Below, piece by piece: positions 7,726-15,637 of a DNA stretch of 64,000 nt. Source of the DNA: UBA4427 sp045106235 (GTDB taxonomy: Bacteria; Myxococcota_A; UBA9160; UBA4427). The DNA lies in NCBI GenBank assembly GCA_045106235.1, contig JBGCEJ010000021.1, forward strand, positions 1 through 64,000, given 5' to 3'. The notes under the pieces were generated by a model, which saw only the letters and a list, made by a program, of their open reading frames with translations, ran no database searches and was not told where the DNA came from. The position numbers were made by a program, and so were the translations under genes. The stretch's first letter is position 1, and each line of letters starts with the position of its first letter.

Positions 7726-8340
7726 ATGCGATTGCGGATTGATGCAGAGCGTCCAGCGCCTCGGAAGCTCGAAGCGGCCATTGATGCGCTGCGTCGGGAT
7801 CGTGTGATTCTCTATCCGACGGATACGGGTTATGCGTTCGGTTGCGCACTCTCGAGTCGTAAGGGTATCGCGGGCGTACGGGGGCTTAAGGGCTTTGACG
7901 AGCGCTCGAAAAAGCCGCTGTCCATGATCGTGAATGACCTGAGTGATTTTGGGAAATACGCGATCATGGGGACGAGTGTTTTCCGGACGGTGCGACGGAT
8001 CTTGCCGGGGGCCTACACAATCGTGCTCGAAGCGAGCGCGGAAGTGCCGCGTGATATGCGAAACCGGCATGGTGAAATCGGTCTGAGGATGCCAGATTCG
8101 GCACTCTGCCGGCTCCTAGTGGATCTTCTGGGAGAGCCCCTTGTGACGGGGTCGGTTACGGCGGGCGAGGACGAGCCTGAGCTGGAAGATCCCGACGAGT
8201 TCGAGCGGATCTACCGAGGCCGCGTCGAGGTGCTCGTCGATGGCGGTCATCTCTGGCCTGAACCCTCCACGATCCTGCAGGCGGTGGGGGCTGAGCTCGA
8301 GGTGACGCGGGTTGGGAAGGGTTCAATTCCCGAAAACTGA
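7726..8340 (+). CDS. Sua5/YciO/YrdC family protein (YciO-type)
   Basis: A 204-residue single YrdC-like domain. The fold's opening ALRRDRVILYPTDTGYAFGC binds ATP/threonine in TsaC/Sua5, the threonylcarbamoyl-AMP synthases of tRNA t6A modification. Here the motif after the first helices reads SKKPLSMIVNDLSDFGKYA, followed by LPGAYTIVLEAS and IGLRMPDS, the pattern of E. coli YciO (about 206 residues) rather than TsaC. YciO's in vivo role is less certain than TsaC's, so I give no symbol. ATG 7726 follows GGAG at 7716-7719. The T-loop-like GGTTCAATTCC near the stop is coding, not a tRNA. Confidence 0.85.
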   Translation: MRLRIDAERPAPRKLEAAIDALRRDRVILYPTDTGYAFGCALSSRKGIAGVRGLKGFDERSKKPLSMIVNDLSDFGKYAIMGTSVFRTVRRILPGAYTIVLEASAEVPRDMRNRHGEIGLRMPDSALCRLLVDLLGEPLVTGSVTAGEDEPELEDPDEFERIYRGRVEVLVDGGHLWPEPSTILQAVGAELEVTRVGKGSIPEN

Positions 8341-8392
8341 GCTAGACCTGATATGCTGGGGCATATCTCTCGACGCCTAAAGGATCGACCTC

Positions 8393-9811
8393 ATGGAACA
8401 ATTGTCAGGACTCGACGCGACCTTTCTGAATGTGGAAACCGCGCATGCGCCGACGCATATCAGTGGTCTTGCGGTGTACGACCAGTCGACGGCGCCCGGC
8501 GGGAAGGTCACGTTCAAGGGGATTTTGGCGAACATCGAATCGCGCTTGCACATGGCCCGATGTTTCAGGCAGAAAATCGTACGCGTTCCTTTCGGCTTCG
8601 ATCATCCCTACTGGATCGAAGACGCAGAATTTGATCTTGAGTTTCATGTTAGGCATATCGCTTTGCCGAGTCCCGGGGACTGGCGCCAGCTCTGCATCCA
8701 GGTGGCGCGATTGCATGCGCGGCCACTCGATTTGAATAAGCCGCTTTGGGAGATGTACGTCATCGAGGGCCTCGACGAGGTCGAGGGGATGCCGCCCGGA
8801 AGTTTCGCGATCCTGACGAAGATTCATCACGCCGCGATCGATGGTGTGTCCGGCGTCGAGATTACGGCGGCGCTGCATGATCTTGAAGTTGAGGGTGCTG
8901 CGCCTGAACCCGAGGATGAGTGGGTTGCCGAGTCAGACCCCACGATTTTGGAACTCGCCCTCCGCAGCACGGTGAATAATATCCGGCAGCCTTTTCGGTT
9001 CGCGCGGATCCTGAGCGAAGCGGCCCCGCCCGCAATCCGGGCGATGATGGCGCCGCCGGAAGACGATTTCGGCGATGACGCACCGCTTGAGGTGCCGCGC
9101 ACCCGCTTCAACGGGAAGGTGACGCCGCATCGCGTATTTCACGCGAAGACTTTTTCGCTGTCCGATGTGAAGCAGATTCGAAAGCGCGTCGAAGGCACGA
9201 CGGTCAACGACGTGATGCTCGCGGTTTGCTCGGGTGCGCTGCGGAAATATCTCGAAGCTCATCATGAGTTGCCGCTTGATCCGCTCTCTGCGTTCGCGCC
9301 GATTTCGACGCGAACGGAGGGGCAAAAAGGTTCGGCGGGCAATCAGGTCTCCGGCATGTTTGTTCGCTTGCATACGGATGAAGGCGATCCGATCCGGCGG
9401 CTTGAAAAGGTCTATAAGACGACCACCGATTCGAAAGAGCTGACGGCCGCGGTCGGCGCGCGGAGCATGACGGATGTGACGCAGACGATGCCCGGTGCTC
9501 TGGCGGGTTTGTCGGGTCGCTTGATCGCGCGGACGGGCTTGATGAGCCGAATGCGCCCCGTTGCGAATACCGTGATCTCCAATATCCCCGGCCCTCAGGT
9601 GCCGCTCTACTTTACCGGCGCGAAGATGGTCGGCTCGTACGGCCTTGGGCTTCCGATGGAGGGTATCGGACTCTTTCACGCCGTAACGAGCTACAACGGC
9701 GTGATCTCGGTTTGCGTGACCGGATGTCGGAATCAGATGCCTGATCCGGATTTCTACGCGCAGTGCATCGAGGACTCGTTCCGCGAGCTGCGAGAGGCAG
9801 CAGTTTCCTGA
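8393..9811 (+). CDS. Wax ester synthase / acyl-CoA:diacylglycerol acyltransferase (WS/DGAT)
   Basis: A 472-residue bifunctional acyltransferase of the Acinetobacter AtfA / mycobacterial Tgs family. The catalytic HHxxxDG motif is at H145-H146-AAI-D150-G151. The N-terminal MEQLSGLDATFLNVET, the PLDLNKPLWEMYVIEGL segment, and the C-terminal block NTVISNIPGPQVPLYF are all family hallmarks, and length is normal. It would make wax esters or triacylglycerol from acyl-CoA at the inner face of the membrane, giving storage lipid. AAGGA lies seven bases before ATG. It sits among acyl-CoA genes, consistent with a lipid-rich metabolism. Confidence 0.95.
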   Translation: MEQLSGLDATFLNVETAHAPTHISGLAVYDQSTAPGGKVTFKGILANIESRLHMARCFRQKIVRVPFGFDHPYWIEDAEFDLEFHVRHIALPSPGDWRQLCIQVARLHARPLDLNKPLWEMYVIEGLDEVEGMPPGSFAILTKIHHAAIDGVSGVEITAALHDLEVEGAAPEPEDEWVAESDPTILELALRSTVNNIRQPFRFARILSEAAPPAIRAMMAPPEDDFGDDAPLEVPRTRFNGKVTPHRVFHAKTFSLSDVKQIRKRVEGTTVNDVMLAVCSGALRKYLEAHHELPLDPLSAFAPISTRTEGQKGSAGNQVSGMFVRLHTDEGDPIRRLEKVYKTTTDSKELTAAVGARSMTDVTQTMPGALAGLSGRLIARTGLMSRMRPVANTVISNIPGPQVPLYFTGAKMVGSYGLGLPMEGIGLFHAVTSYNGVISVCVTGCRNQMPDPDFYAQCIEDSFRELREAAVS

Positions 9812-9874
9812 TTCCTCAGGCAGCTCGTCGGGTCGCTCCGTCAGCAACCTCGCTGAGGGGGCTCGGGTGGTCTG

Positions 9875-11062
9875 TTAGGTCAGGGCGCCGATCCTGCGAA
9901 GGCGCTCGCGTTCCTCGGCGCTGAGCTCGATTTCGTCGAGGATGGCGTCGCTATGCTCGGCGTAGAGCGCAGCGGGGATAGTCTGCTCGGGTGTCGTTTC
10001 TGAAAAGCGAACGGCAGGGCGTACGCGGCGGTAGCGGCCGTAAACGGGATGGGTCGCTTCGATGACCGTGCCGTTATGTTTGATCTGGGGGTCCTCGAGG
10101 ACGTCGCGCTGGGAGAGGATAGGGGCCACCGGGACTTCGCATTCGAGCATGCGTCGGTACACCTCTTCGGTTGTCATTTGGGCGACGCCTTCGGCAACCA
10201 CGCGCGCCCGGATCTCCTGATTCTCCGGCCGAATCATTTCTCGACCTCGCTGCTCGGGACTATCGGCGAGATCGTCCCGCCCAACAGCGCGGAGCGTTCC
10301 GCGCATCTGCTCCGCCGTGCCCGCCCAGACGACGACTTGCCCATCGAGGGTTTGCGTCAGGTGATAGCGTTCGCCGGGGACCATGTAGTTTTCGACATCA
10401 TCTCCCACGAGCGTTTCCCGCAGCATTCCGTCAGGCCAGAAGAACGCGAGACCCGCGTCGAGCATGGAGACGCGCACGTGTTGTCCCGGTGCGCCGCGTT
10501 CCCGGGCGAAGAGCGCGGCCGTAATGCCCTGAGCGAGGGTGTAGGAGGTGGCTTTGTCGACGAGCGCATTGCGAACGAGATCAGGCAGCGGGACCTCGGG
10601 GTTCAGCTGAGCCCCCACATACCCCGTCAGCGCCTGGAAGATCGGGTCATAGCCCCGCCGGCCGGCATAGGGCCCATCGTCTCCGTAGCCGGTGACGGAG
10701 GCGTAAATCAGCTTGGAGTTAATCTTGCGCAGGTCGTCTTCCGCCACGCGCAGGCGTTCTGCTGCGCCGGGCCGCCAGTTCTGGACAAAGACGTCGGCTT
10801 CCCGGACGAGGTCGTACATCAGGGCGAGCCCTTCCTCGGTTTTCAGATTGATGCCGATCGAGCGCTTGCCGTGATTGCAGTTCACGTACAGCGCGGCCAT
10901 CCCGTCCCGGTAGTTGGAGAGCTGCCGACTCTCTTCGCCGTGCTTGGGTGGTTCGACCTTGATCACGTCCGCGCCCTGCTCGGCAAGCATCATGACACCG
11001 AGGGGCCCCGAGATGACTTCGCTGACATCGATGATGCGGACTCCATCGAGGGGGCCGGGCAT
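9875..11062 (-). CDS. CaiB/BaiF family CoA-transferase (family III)
   Basis: A 395-residue family III CoA-transferase, moving CoA between an acyl-CoA donor and a carboxylic acid. The N-terminus GVRIIDVSEVISGPLGVMML and the IKVEPP motif are standard. The catalytic aspartate falls at D169 (ALVDKATSY), the same number as in Oxalobacter formyl-CoA transferase. C-terminal swapped segment GRYRRVRPAVRFSETTP is also present. The natural acid is not predictable. ATG start at 11062; the gene is divergent from a lipoprotein hydrolase and convergent with the WS/DGAT gene. Confidence 0.93.
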   Translation of the reverse strand: MPGPLDGVRIIDVSEVISGPLGVMMLAEQGADVIKVEPPKHGEESRQLSNYRDGMAALYVNCNHGKRSIGINLKTEEGLALMYDLVREADVFVQNWRPGAAERLRVAEDDLRKINSKLIYASVTGYGDDGPYAGRRGYDPIFQALTGYVGAQLNPEVPLPDLVRNALVDKATSYTLAQGITAALFARERGAPGQHVRVSMLDAGLAFFWPDGMLRETLVGDDVENYMVPGERYHLTQTLDGQVVVWAGTAEQMRGTLRAVGRDDLADSPEQRGREMIRPENQEIRARVVAEGVAQMTTEEVYRRMLECEVPVAPILSQRDVLEDPQIKHNGTVIEATHPVYGRYRRVRPAVRFSETTPEQTIPAALYAEHSDAILDEIELSAEERERLRRIGALT

Positions 11063-11173
11063 GCGGTTTTCTCCGGGAGGCGTTGGGGGGGAGCGGATTG
11101 TCTCAGTCTAAGCCAGTTGGATCCGCCCGGCTCGGCGGACGAGAAGTCGACGGGAAGGGTCTATGCTTGGGCG

Positions 11174-12238
11174 ATGCCGACTCAATACCCCGTGATCTCG
11201 ATTCCGTCATTTTCGCTCAGCCCGTTTTCGCGCCGGCCATTCGCGTCGGCCCCGCGCGCCGCGCTTCGAAGCGAAGGCCTGCTTGGATGCATCGCGCTGC
11301 TCTTGATGCTCCTCGCCGCGGGCTGTCAGAACGCGGGGCCCCGCGGCGGCGGCATCGGCGGCATCGACGGAGCGGAAGCCTTGGGTGACGAGTCGCTGTT
11401 CGTCTCCGAGGCCGCGACGATGGATCCTCCGGTTTTTGATACAGCGCATCCGCCGCTGATCTTCGACACCACGTTTCGTGTCGAAGGGGCGGGCTTGAAC
11501 GCTGTGCTCTACGAAGCGCAGGGGGTAGGGCCTCATCCGACCGCGGTTCTTCTCCACGGCTTTCCGGGAAATGAGAAGAATCAGGATCTCGCTCAAGCCA
11601 TGCGCCGGGCTGGCTGGAACGCATTGATCTTTCACTACCGGGGTTCTTGGGGTAGCGGCGGCCGTTTCTCTTTCGTCCATATTCTCGAAGATGTCCGTGA
11701 GGTTCTCGCGGCCCTGCGCGCACCTGATTTCGCCGCGGCGCATCGCGTCGATCCCGAGCGGATCGCGTTAGTTGGGCATAGCATGGGGGGCTTCGCGGCC
11801 CTGGTCTCCGGCGCCGAGCGGCCCGAGGTCGACTGCGTCGTGTCGATGGCAGGTGCGAATCTCGGGGGCATGGTCTTGGCCTCCACGCCTGAGCAGGTGG
11901 GTGCCTTCTCTGCACAAATCGATGCCTGGTCGGGGCCGATTCGAGGGCCGGGTGGGGCCGCGCTCGTCAGTGAACTCGCGGAGAATGCGACGCGCTTCAA
12001 CACACTCGGGCATGCGGGGGCGCTCGCGAAAAAGCGCGTGCTGCTCGTTGCGGGGTTGCGCGACCAGGTGACTCCCGCTGCGCTTCATCACGCGCCGCTC
12101 GTTTCTGCCTTGAAGAGCGCGGGGGCCGAGGCGCTCTCGGAACAGGTCTACGCGAACGGAGACCATTCCTTCTCAGGACAGCGCATCGCGCTCGCGCAGC
12201 GCGTAACGGGATGGCTGACCGAGGTCTGCGCCCCGTAA
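11174..12238 (+). CDS. Alpha/beta-hydrolase lipoprotein
   Basis: A 354-residue predicted lipoprotein. A hydrophobic segment LLLMLLAAG ends in the lipobox Cys C51, followed by an alpha/beta-hydrolase domain: oxyanion HGFPGNEKN, nucleophile elbow GHSMGG, acid GLRDQVTP and catalytic His in GDHSFSG. It resembles dienelactone-hydrolase/acetyl-xylan-esterase-like serine hydrolases and would act in the periplasm or on the outer membrane. The N-terminal stretch before the hydrophobic core (about 36 residues) is long for a lipoprotein, so the ATG at 11174 is uncertain, but no better in-frame start is visible. The substrate is unknown. Confidence 0.82.
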   Translation: MPTQYPVISIPSFSLSPFSRRPFASAPRAALRSEGLLGCIALLLMLLAAGCQNAGPRGGGIGGIDGAEALGDESLFVSEAATMDPPVFDTAHPPLIFDTTFRVEGAGLNAVLYEAQGVGPHPTAVLLHGFPGNEKNQDLAQAMRRAGWNALIFHYRGSWGSGGRFSFVHILEDVREVLAALRAPDFAAAHRVDPERIALVGHSMGGFAALVSGAERPEVDCVVSMAGANLGGMVLASTPEQVGAFSAQIDAWSGPIRGPGGAALVSELAENATRFNTLGHAGALAKKRVLLVAGLRDQVTPAALHHAPLVSALKSAGAEALSEQVYANGDHSFSGQRIALAQRVTGWLTEVCAP

Positions 12239-12458
12239 GCCTCGGTCTCAGCTGCGACCGCGACTGGGCTGCGCTGGGCTTAGGTCGCGCGCGCATCGCG
12301 CTCGGGCCTGCGGCAAGGCGCCGGCAGTTGATCTGCAGAGCGTAGTGAGGTCATGCGCAGCGAACTCGTAGCTTCATAGACATAGGGCTTTTTCACTACA
12401 GGTGTAATCCCTAGAGGCCGAACAGAAACCCAGCCTAACGCAAGTCTGGAGTTTTCTG

Positions 12459-13313
12459 ATGCGTCGAAAAAGCTGTCTCAAGTCTGCCGTATTGATCGCG
12501 TTCGCTGCGATCTTGCCCAGTTCCGCTTCCGCGATTGGTTTCATCATCGATGATGATGTGACCTTTGAATACACGAATAATTTCGCTTCGAGCGGGGGCG
12601 ATACCGTCGACGTCGCCTTCACGGGCGCGGGCACGGGAGATATGGCCTACGAGTCCTGGTGGTTCTTCCGTGTCGCGGGAGATTCGGCCGAAACGGCATT
12701 CGGAAACCCGGACGTCGAGGACTACAGCGGATCCATCGCGACGCTCGAATTCAATGATCCGGGTGGGGCAGGACTCTTCTCTGCGGTGCTCAGCGCAGAG
12801 GTCATCGATACCGGCGAAAATACCGGGAACCTGTTTCAAAACCTGCGTCTGTTTAATGACAGCGCCTCAGCGCTCACCATCGATGTCTTCCACTATTCTG
12901 ATTTCGATCTTGCCGGGACTTTCGGGAACGACTCGGCGGTGCTGACGAGTGGCGCGGGGGATATCCAGATCGATGTCACCGACGGCACGCTCGCCGAAAC
13001 GGCGTCCTTCATAGGCTATGGCGCCGACGCATTTCAGGTCGCCTCGTATTCGAGCGTCTTGCAAGATCTCACCGACGGCAATGTCGACGACCTCGATAAC
13101 TCGGGCCTTCCCTTTGCCTCTGCCGATTTCACGGGCGCATTCCAGTGGAGTTCGGTGGTCATCGGCGCGGGGGAGACGGCGGATTTTCTGACTCAGTTCG
13201 GGAGCAATGCGCCTCTGCTCGATCCGGTGGTTACGGTCGTTCCTGAGCCCGGTTCCGCTCTGCTGCTCGGCCTGGGGCTCGCTGGCTTGGCGGCGCGTTC
13301 ACGCCGCACCTGA
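12459..13313 (+). CDS. PEP-CTERM sorting-domain protein
   Basis: A 284-residue secreted protein. It has an N-terminal signal peptide (MRRKSCLK then a hydrophobic core ending near SSASA) and a C-terminal PEP-CTERM tripartite signal: VVPEPGSA, then a hydrophobic LLLGLGLAGLA helix, then basic RSRRT. Such proteins are cleaved and anchored by an exosortase (EpsH/XrtA-type), usually with exopolysaccharide systems. The middle is acidic, Gly/Ser/Thr/Asp-rich and beta-like with no recognised domain. GGAG sits seven bases before ATG. No exosortase gene is in the window. Confidence 0.9.
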   Translation: MRRKSCLKSAVLIAFAAILPSSASAIGFIIDDDVTFEYTNNFASSGGDTVDVAFTGAGTGDMAYESWWFFRVAGDSAETAFGNPDVEDYSGSIATLEFNDPGGAGLFSAVLSAEVIDTGENTGNLFQNLRLFNDSASALTIDVFHYSDFDLAGTFGNDSAVLTSGAGDIQIDVTDGTLAETASFIGYGADAFQVASYSSVLQDLTDGNVDDLDNSGLPFASADFTGAFQWSSVVIGAGETADFLTQFGSNAPLLDPVVTVVPEPGSALLLGLGLAGLAARSRRT

Positions 13314-13397
13314 GGGGACTCGCGTTCTCCTTGCTCTGATCCCCGCCATCTCCCCGTCCGCCTGCTAACGTGCGCGCGGAAAGGGTGGGACCAGAGT

Positions 13398-13826
13398 ATG
13401 AACATGCAAATTCAGGGAAAGATTCACGCCGCTTTTGAGGCCGCACAGGTGACTCAGCGCTTTCGGAAGCGCGAGTTCGTGCTCGAGCTCGACGGCGCCT
13501 CGCGCTATCCCCAATACGTCCAATTTCAGCTGACCGGCGACCGCTGCGAAGCCCTCGACGGCTTCGAGAAGGGCCAAGAGGTCAAGGTCGAATTCAGTCT
13601 GCGCGGCCGCGAGTGGACCAGCCCCAAGGGCGAGATCCGCTACTTCAATAGCCTCGAGGTTTGGTCGGTCGAAAACGCCGGTGCCGGTGGCGGTCAGGAC
13701 GGCGGATCCGACGACGGATGGGGTGGACCTTCGGGTGGCTCTTCCGGGTCAGGGGGTTCGGGTGGATCGGGTGGACTGGGCGACGAGCCGCCGCCGCCCT
13801 CGGACTCGGACGATATTCCGTTCTAG
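13398..13826 (+). CDS. DUF3127 OB-fold-like protein with SSB-type acidic C-terminal tip
   Basis: A 142-residue protein. Residues 1 to about 92 match the DUF3127 pattern (IQGKIH..., FRKREFVLEL, YPQYVQFQLTGDRCEALDGF, GQEVKVEFSLRGREW, YFNSLEVWSVE), a small OB-fold-like family mostly known from Bacteroidetes. Residues 93-135 form a Gly/Ser-rich linker, and the protein ends in DSDDIPF, nearly identical to the DDDIPF tip of SSB that recruits DNA-repair partners. A single-stranded-nucleic-acid or SSB-partner role is an inference from that tail. It is followed after 31 bases by the kinase gene, likely the same transcript. Confidence 0.85.
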   Translation: MNMQIQGKIHAAFEAAQVTQRFRKREFVLELDGASRYPQYVQFQLTGDRCEALDGFEKGQEVKVEFSLRGREWTSPKGEIRYFNSLEVWSVENAGAGGGQDGGSDDGWGGPSGGSSGSGGSGGSGGLGDEPPPPSDSDDIPF

Positions 13827-13857
13827 CCGCTCGGGCAGATCAACTTCGGAGGGTTGC

Positions 13858-14934
13858 GTGGGCGAGCAAGACGTAGGCGATCTCGAGAAAATTCGACTCG
13901 GCATCGAGGGCTGGCTGCAGACGCGGTTTGTAGACCGGCCGGGATTGTCCGTTGCTGATCTCAATTTTCCTCAGGCGAGCGGCGAGAGCAGTGTCACGCT
14001 GATCCTCGAAGTGCGCTGGCCCGGGAGCGCGAATAGGTCCGCGGGCGAAGAGCGGTTCGTGTTTCGGATGGCGCCGCGCGAGAGCCAGGTTTTCGAGAAC
14101 CACGACCTGCAGATGCAATACGACATGATGTTAGTCATGGCGAAGGAAGGCGTTCCGGCGCCCGAGCTGGTCGGCTACGAGCCCGACAAGTCCATCGTCG
14201 GGAGCGACTTCTATGTGATGGCCTTCTGCGAGGGGCGGATCCCGTCGGATAATCCGCCGATGATGCTCGGCGGCTGGTTGAAAGACGAGGCCACGCCCGA
14301 CGAGCGCGCTTCGATGTGGGCGGGTGGGATCGAAGCCATCGCCCAGATCCATCAGATCGATCTCGGGGCCCATGATTTTTCGCGCCTGCCCCAGCCCGCG
14401 CCGGGCGAAGGGCTCCTCGCCCAGGAGCTGCGCACCTTCGATTCGATGTTCAAGCCCGAACTTCGCGCCGCCGCGGACCCGGCCATTGTCGAAGGTTGGA
14501 ATTACCTCATGAAGAGCGCCCCCCAGGACGGCGAAAAAGCGCTTTGCTGGGGCGACTCCCGCGTGGGGAATCTCATCTTTCGCGACGCGAAGCTTGTCGC
14601 GGTGATCGACTGGGAAATGGCCAACCTGGGCGATCCGCGAACGGATCTCGCATGGTGGATCTGGATCGATCGCTGCAATAGCGAAGGGCTCGGCGCGGAA
14701 CGACTCGCGGGCCTTCCTGATCCGCAAGACGTCTACGCTCGCTGGAGCGAGCTCACCGGGCGCAGCATCCAGGGCATCGAATGGTTCGAACTCTTCGCCG
14801 TCGTGCGCTTTGCGATCATCCTTGAGCGCAAGTTCACCGCGATGCGCGAAGCGCATCCCGATCTGAACGTGCCGAATTTTCCGGCGCAGTTCATTCCCGG
14901 GCTACTCGAACGCGCTCAGGCGTCGGGGACGTAG
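13858..14934 (+). CDS. Phosphotransferase family protein (APH/choline-kinase fold, ACAD10-like)
   Basis: A 358-residue protein-kinase-like fold enzyme. The catalytic loop reads ALCWGDSRVGNLIFRD, in which the usual HGD is WGD, as is common in this subfamily, and the metal-binding motif is VIDWEMANLGDPRTDLAWW. Relatives near acyl-CoA dehydrogenases are thought to phosphorylate hydroxyacyl-CoA or similar small molecules before elimination. The GTG start at 13858 is chosen because GGAGGG lies just upstream and family similarity starts soon after; the frame upstream overlaps the DUF3127 gene. Its 3' end overlaps the convergent AhpD-like gene by 19 bases. Confidence 0.88.
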   Translation: MGEQDVGDLEKIRLGIEGWLQTRFVDRPGLSVADLNFPQASGESSVTLILEVRWPGSANRSAGEERFVFRMAPRESQVFENHDLQMQYDMMLVMAKEGVPAPELVGYEPDKSIVGSDFYVMAFCEGRIPSDNPPMMLGGWLKDEATPDERASMWAGGIEAIAQIHQIDLGAHDFSRLPQPAPGEGLLAQELRTFDSMFKPELRAAADPAIVEGWNYLMKSAPQDGEKALCWGDSRVGNLIFRDAKLVAVIDWEMANLGDPRTDLAWWIWIDRCNSEGLGAERLAGLPDPQDVYARWSELTGRSIQGIEWFELFAVVRFAIILERKFTAMREAHPDLNVPNFPAQFIPGLLERAQASGT

Positions 14935-15407
14935 ATCTCGCACGCGCCCTGATGAGCGCCTGTGATCACGAGCATTCGGCCCATCGCGAGGTACTGCCCG
15001 ATCATCAGTCCGAGCTCGACGATTTCAGCGTCGCTGAAATGTTCGCGGAGCTCGGCTTTGAATCCGGCGTCTATCGTTCGGAAATCCTCTGCCATCTTTT
15101 CCGCATAACGTACGGCCAGAGCGTCTCGCGGCTCGAGCTTGCGCTCGCCGACGGGCTTATGGATTTCCGCCACTGTCTCTTCGTCGAGTCCTTGACGCGT
15201 CGCCGACGCGTACCGAGCGAAGAGTCAAGTATCGCATTCGTTGATCGAAGCAATCTTGAGCCGTGCGAGTTCCTTGATGCGCGACGGGCAGATGCCTTCC
15301 TGATGTCCGGGCCGGAAGAACGCAAAGAAGCGCTCAAAGAACTCCGGAGCCAGCTCCATCATATTCATCGGTTCGTCCGAAGACTTCACGCTTTGTTCAG
15401 CGCTCAT
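14916..15407 (-). CDS. AhpD/carboxymuconolactone-decarboxylase-like selenoprotein (CxxU)
   Basis: Reading through TGA at 15227-15225 gives a 163-residue CMD/AhpD-like protein. The active-site region is CPSRIKELARLKIASINECDT followed by U61, then LFARYASATRQGLDEETV. The family's CxxC motif (redox pair in AhpD) thus reads C58-D-T-U61, TGA replacing the second cysteine. Downstream, the helices YAEKMAEDF and FSDAEIVELGLMIGQYLAMGRM are typical CMD sequence and in the same frame. ATG 15407 has GGAG eight bases upstream, whereas an ATG at 15173 would lose the whole active site. A hairpin at 15195-15211 fits a bacterial SECIS. The likely role is thiol/peroxide reduction. A point-mutated pseudogene is the alternative. 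Confidence 0.88.
15195..15211 (-). promoter_or_regulatory. Candidate bacterial SECIS stem-loop for the AhpD-like selenoprotein
   Basis: On the minus strand, 13 bases after the TGA (15227-15225), ACGCGTC pairs perfectly with GACGCGT around GGC (7 bp, or 6 bp with loop CGGCG). The apical loop starts about 20 bases after the TGA and has G in its first two bases. This geometry matches the Prx element at 7265-7281. SelB recognition is inferred. Confidence 0.7.
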
Positions 15408-15574
15408 CGCGATCTCCTCTAAGGCTCCATGGCTTCTTTATGGTTTCGTCGTTGCGTCGCCGTCCGTCGGTTCGGGTGATTCCCGTCGGGGTTCCGCTTC
15501 GGTTAAACGCTAGCGAATTTGGGCTGCTCCGAAATCGGAACGTTTTTGCCTCCGAATCGTCCGGCGACGCAGCT

Positions 15575-15604
15575 CCCCGCCTGCTCTAGAGTGCGGAGGC
15601 GGGG
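15575..15604. promoter_or_regulatory. Perfect 8-bp inverted repeat upstream of the MFS gene
   Basis: CCCCGCCT (15575-15582) and AGGCGGGG (15597-15604) are perfect inverted repeats separated by 14 bases that themselves contain the small palindrome CTCTAGAG. The element ends 33 bases before the MFS start codon. It could be an operator or a 5'-leader hairpin. Nothing else is visible in the 230-base gap between the AhpD-like and MFS genes. Confidence 0.4.
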
Positions 15605-15637
15605 AATCGGTCTCCTGCGGAGCGTGGAGCGTGGTGA

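Noticed and set aside
8311..8336. A T-loop-like GGTTCAATTCC suggesting a tRNA end.
   Set aside because: It lies inside the YciO-type gene with no matching acceptor, D or anticodon arms.
10049..11173. An N-terminal extension of the lipoprotein hydrolase gene back to 10049.
   Set aside because: It is antisense to the CoA-transferase gene and has no hydrolase similarity; the signal peptide and lipobox fix the real start near 11174.
14916..15173. A short CMD-like protein starting at 15173 as an independent gene.
   Set aside because: It would lack the active-site half; the upstream frame is contiguous through TGA and has a strong ribosome site at 15407.
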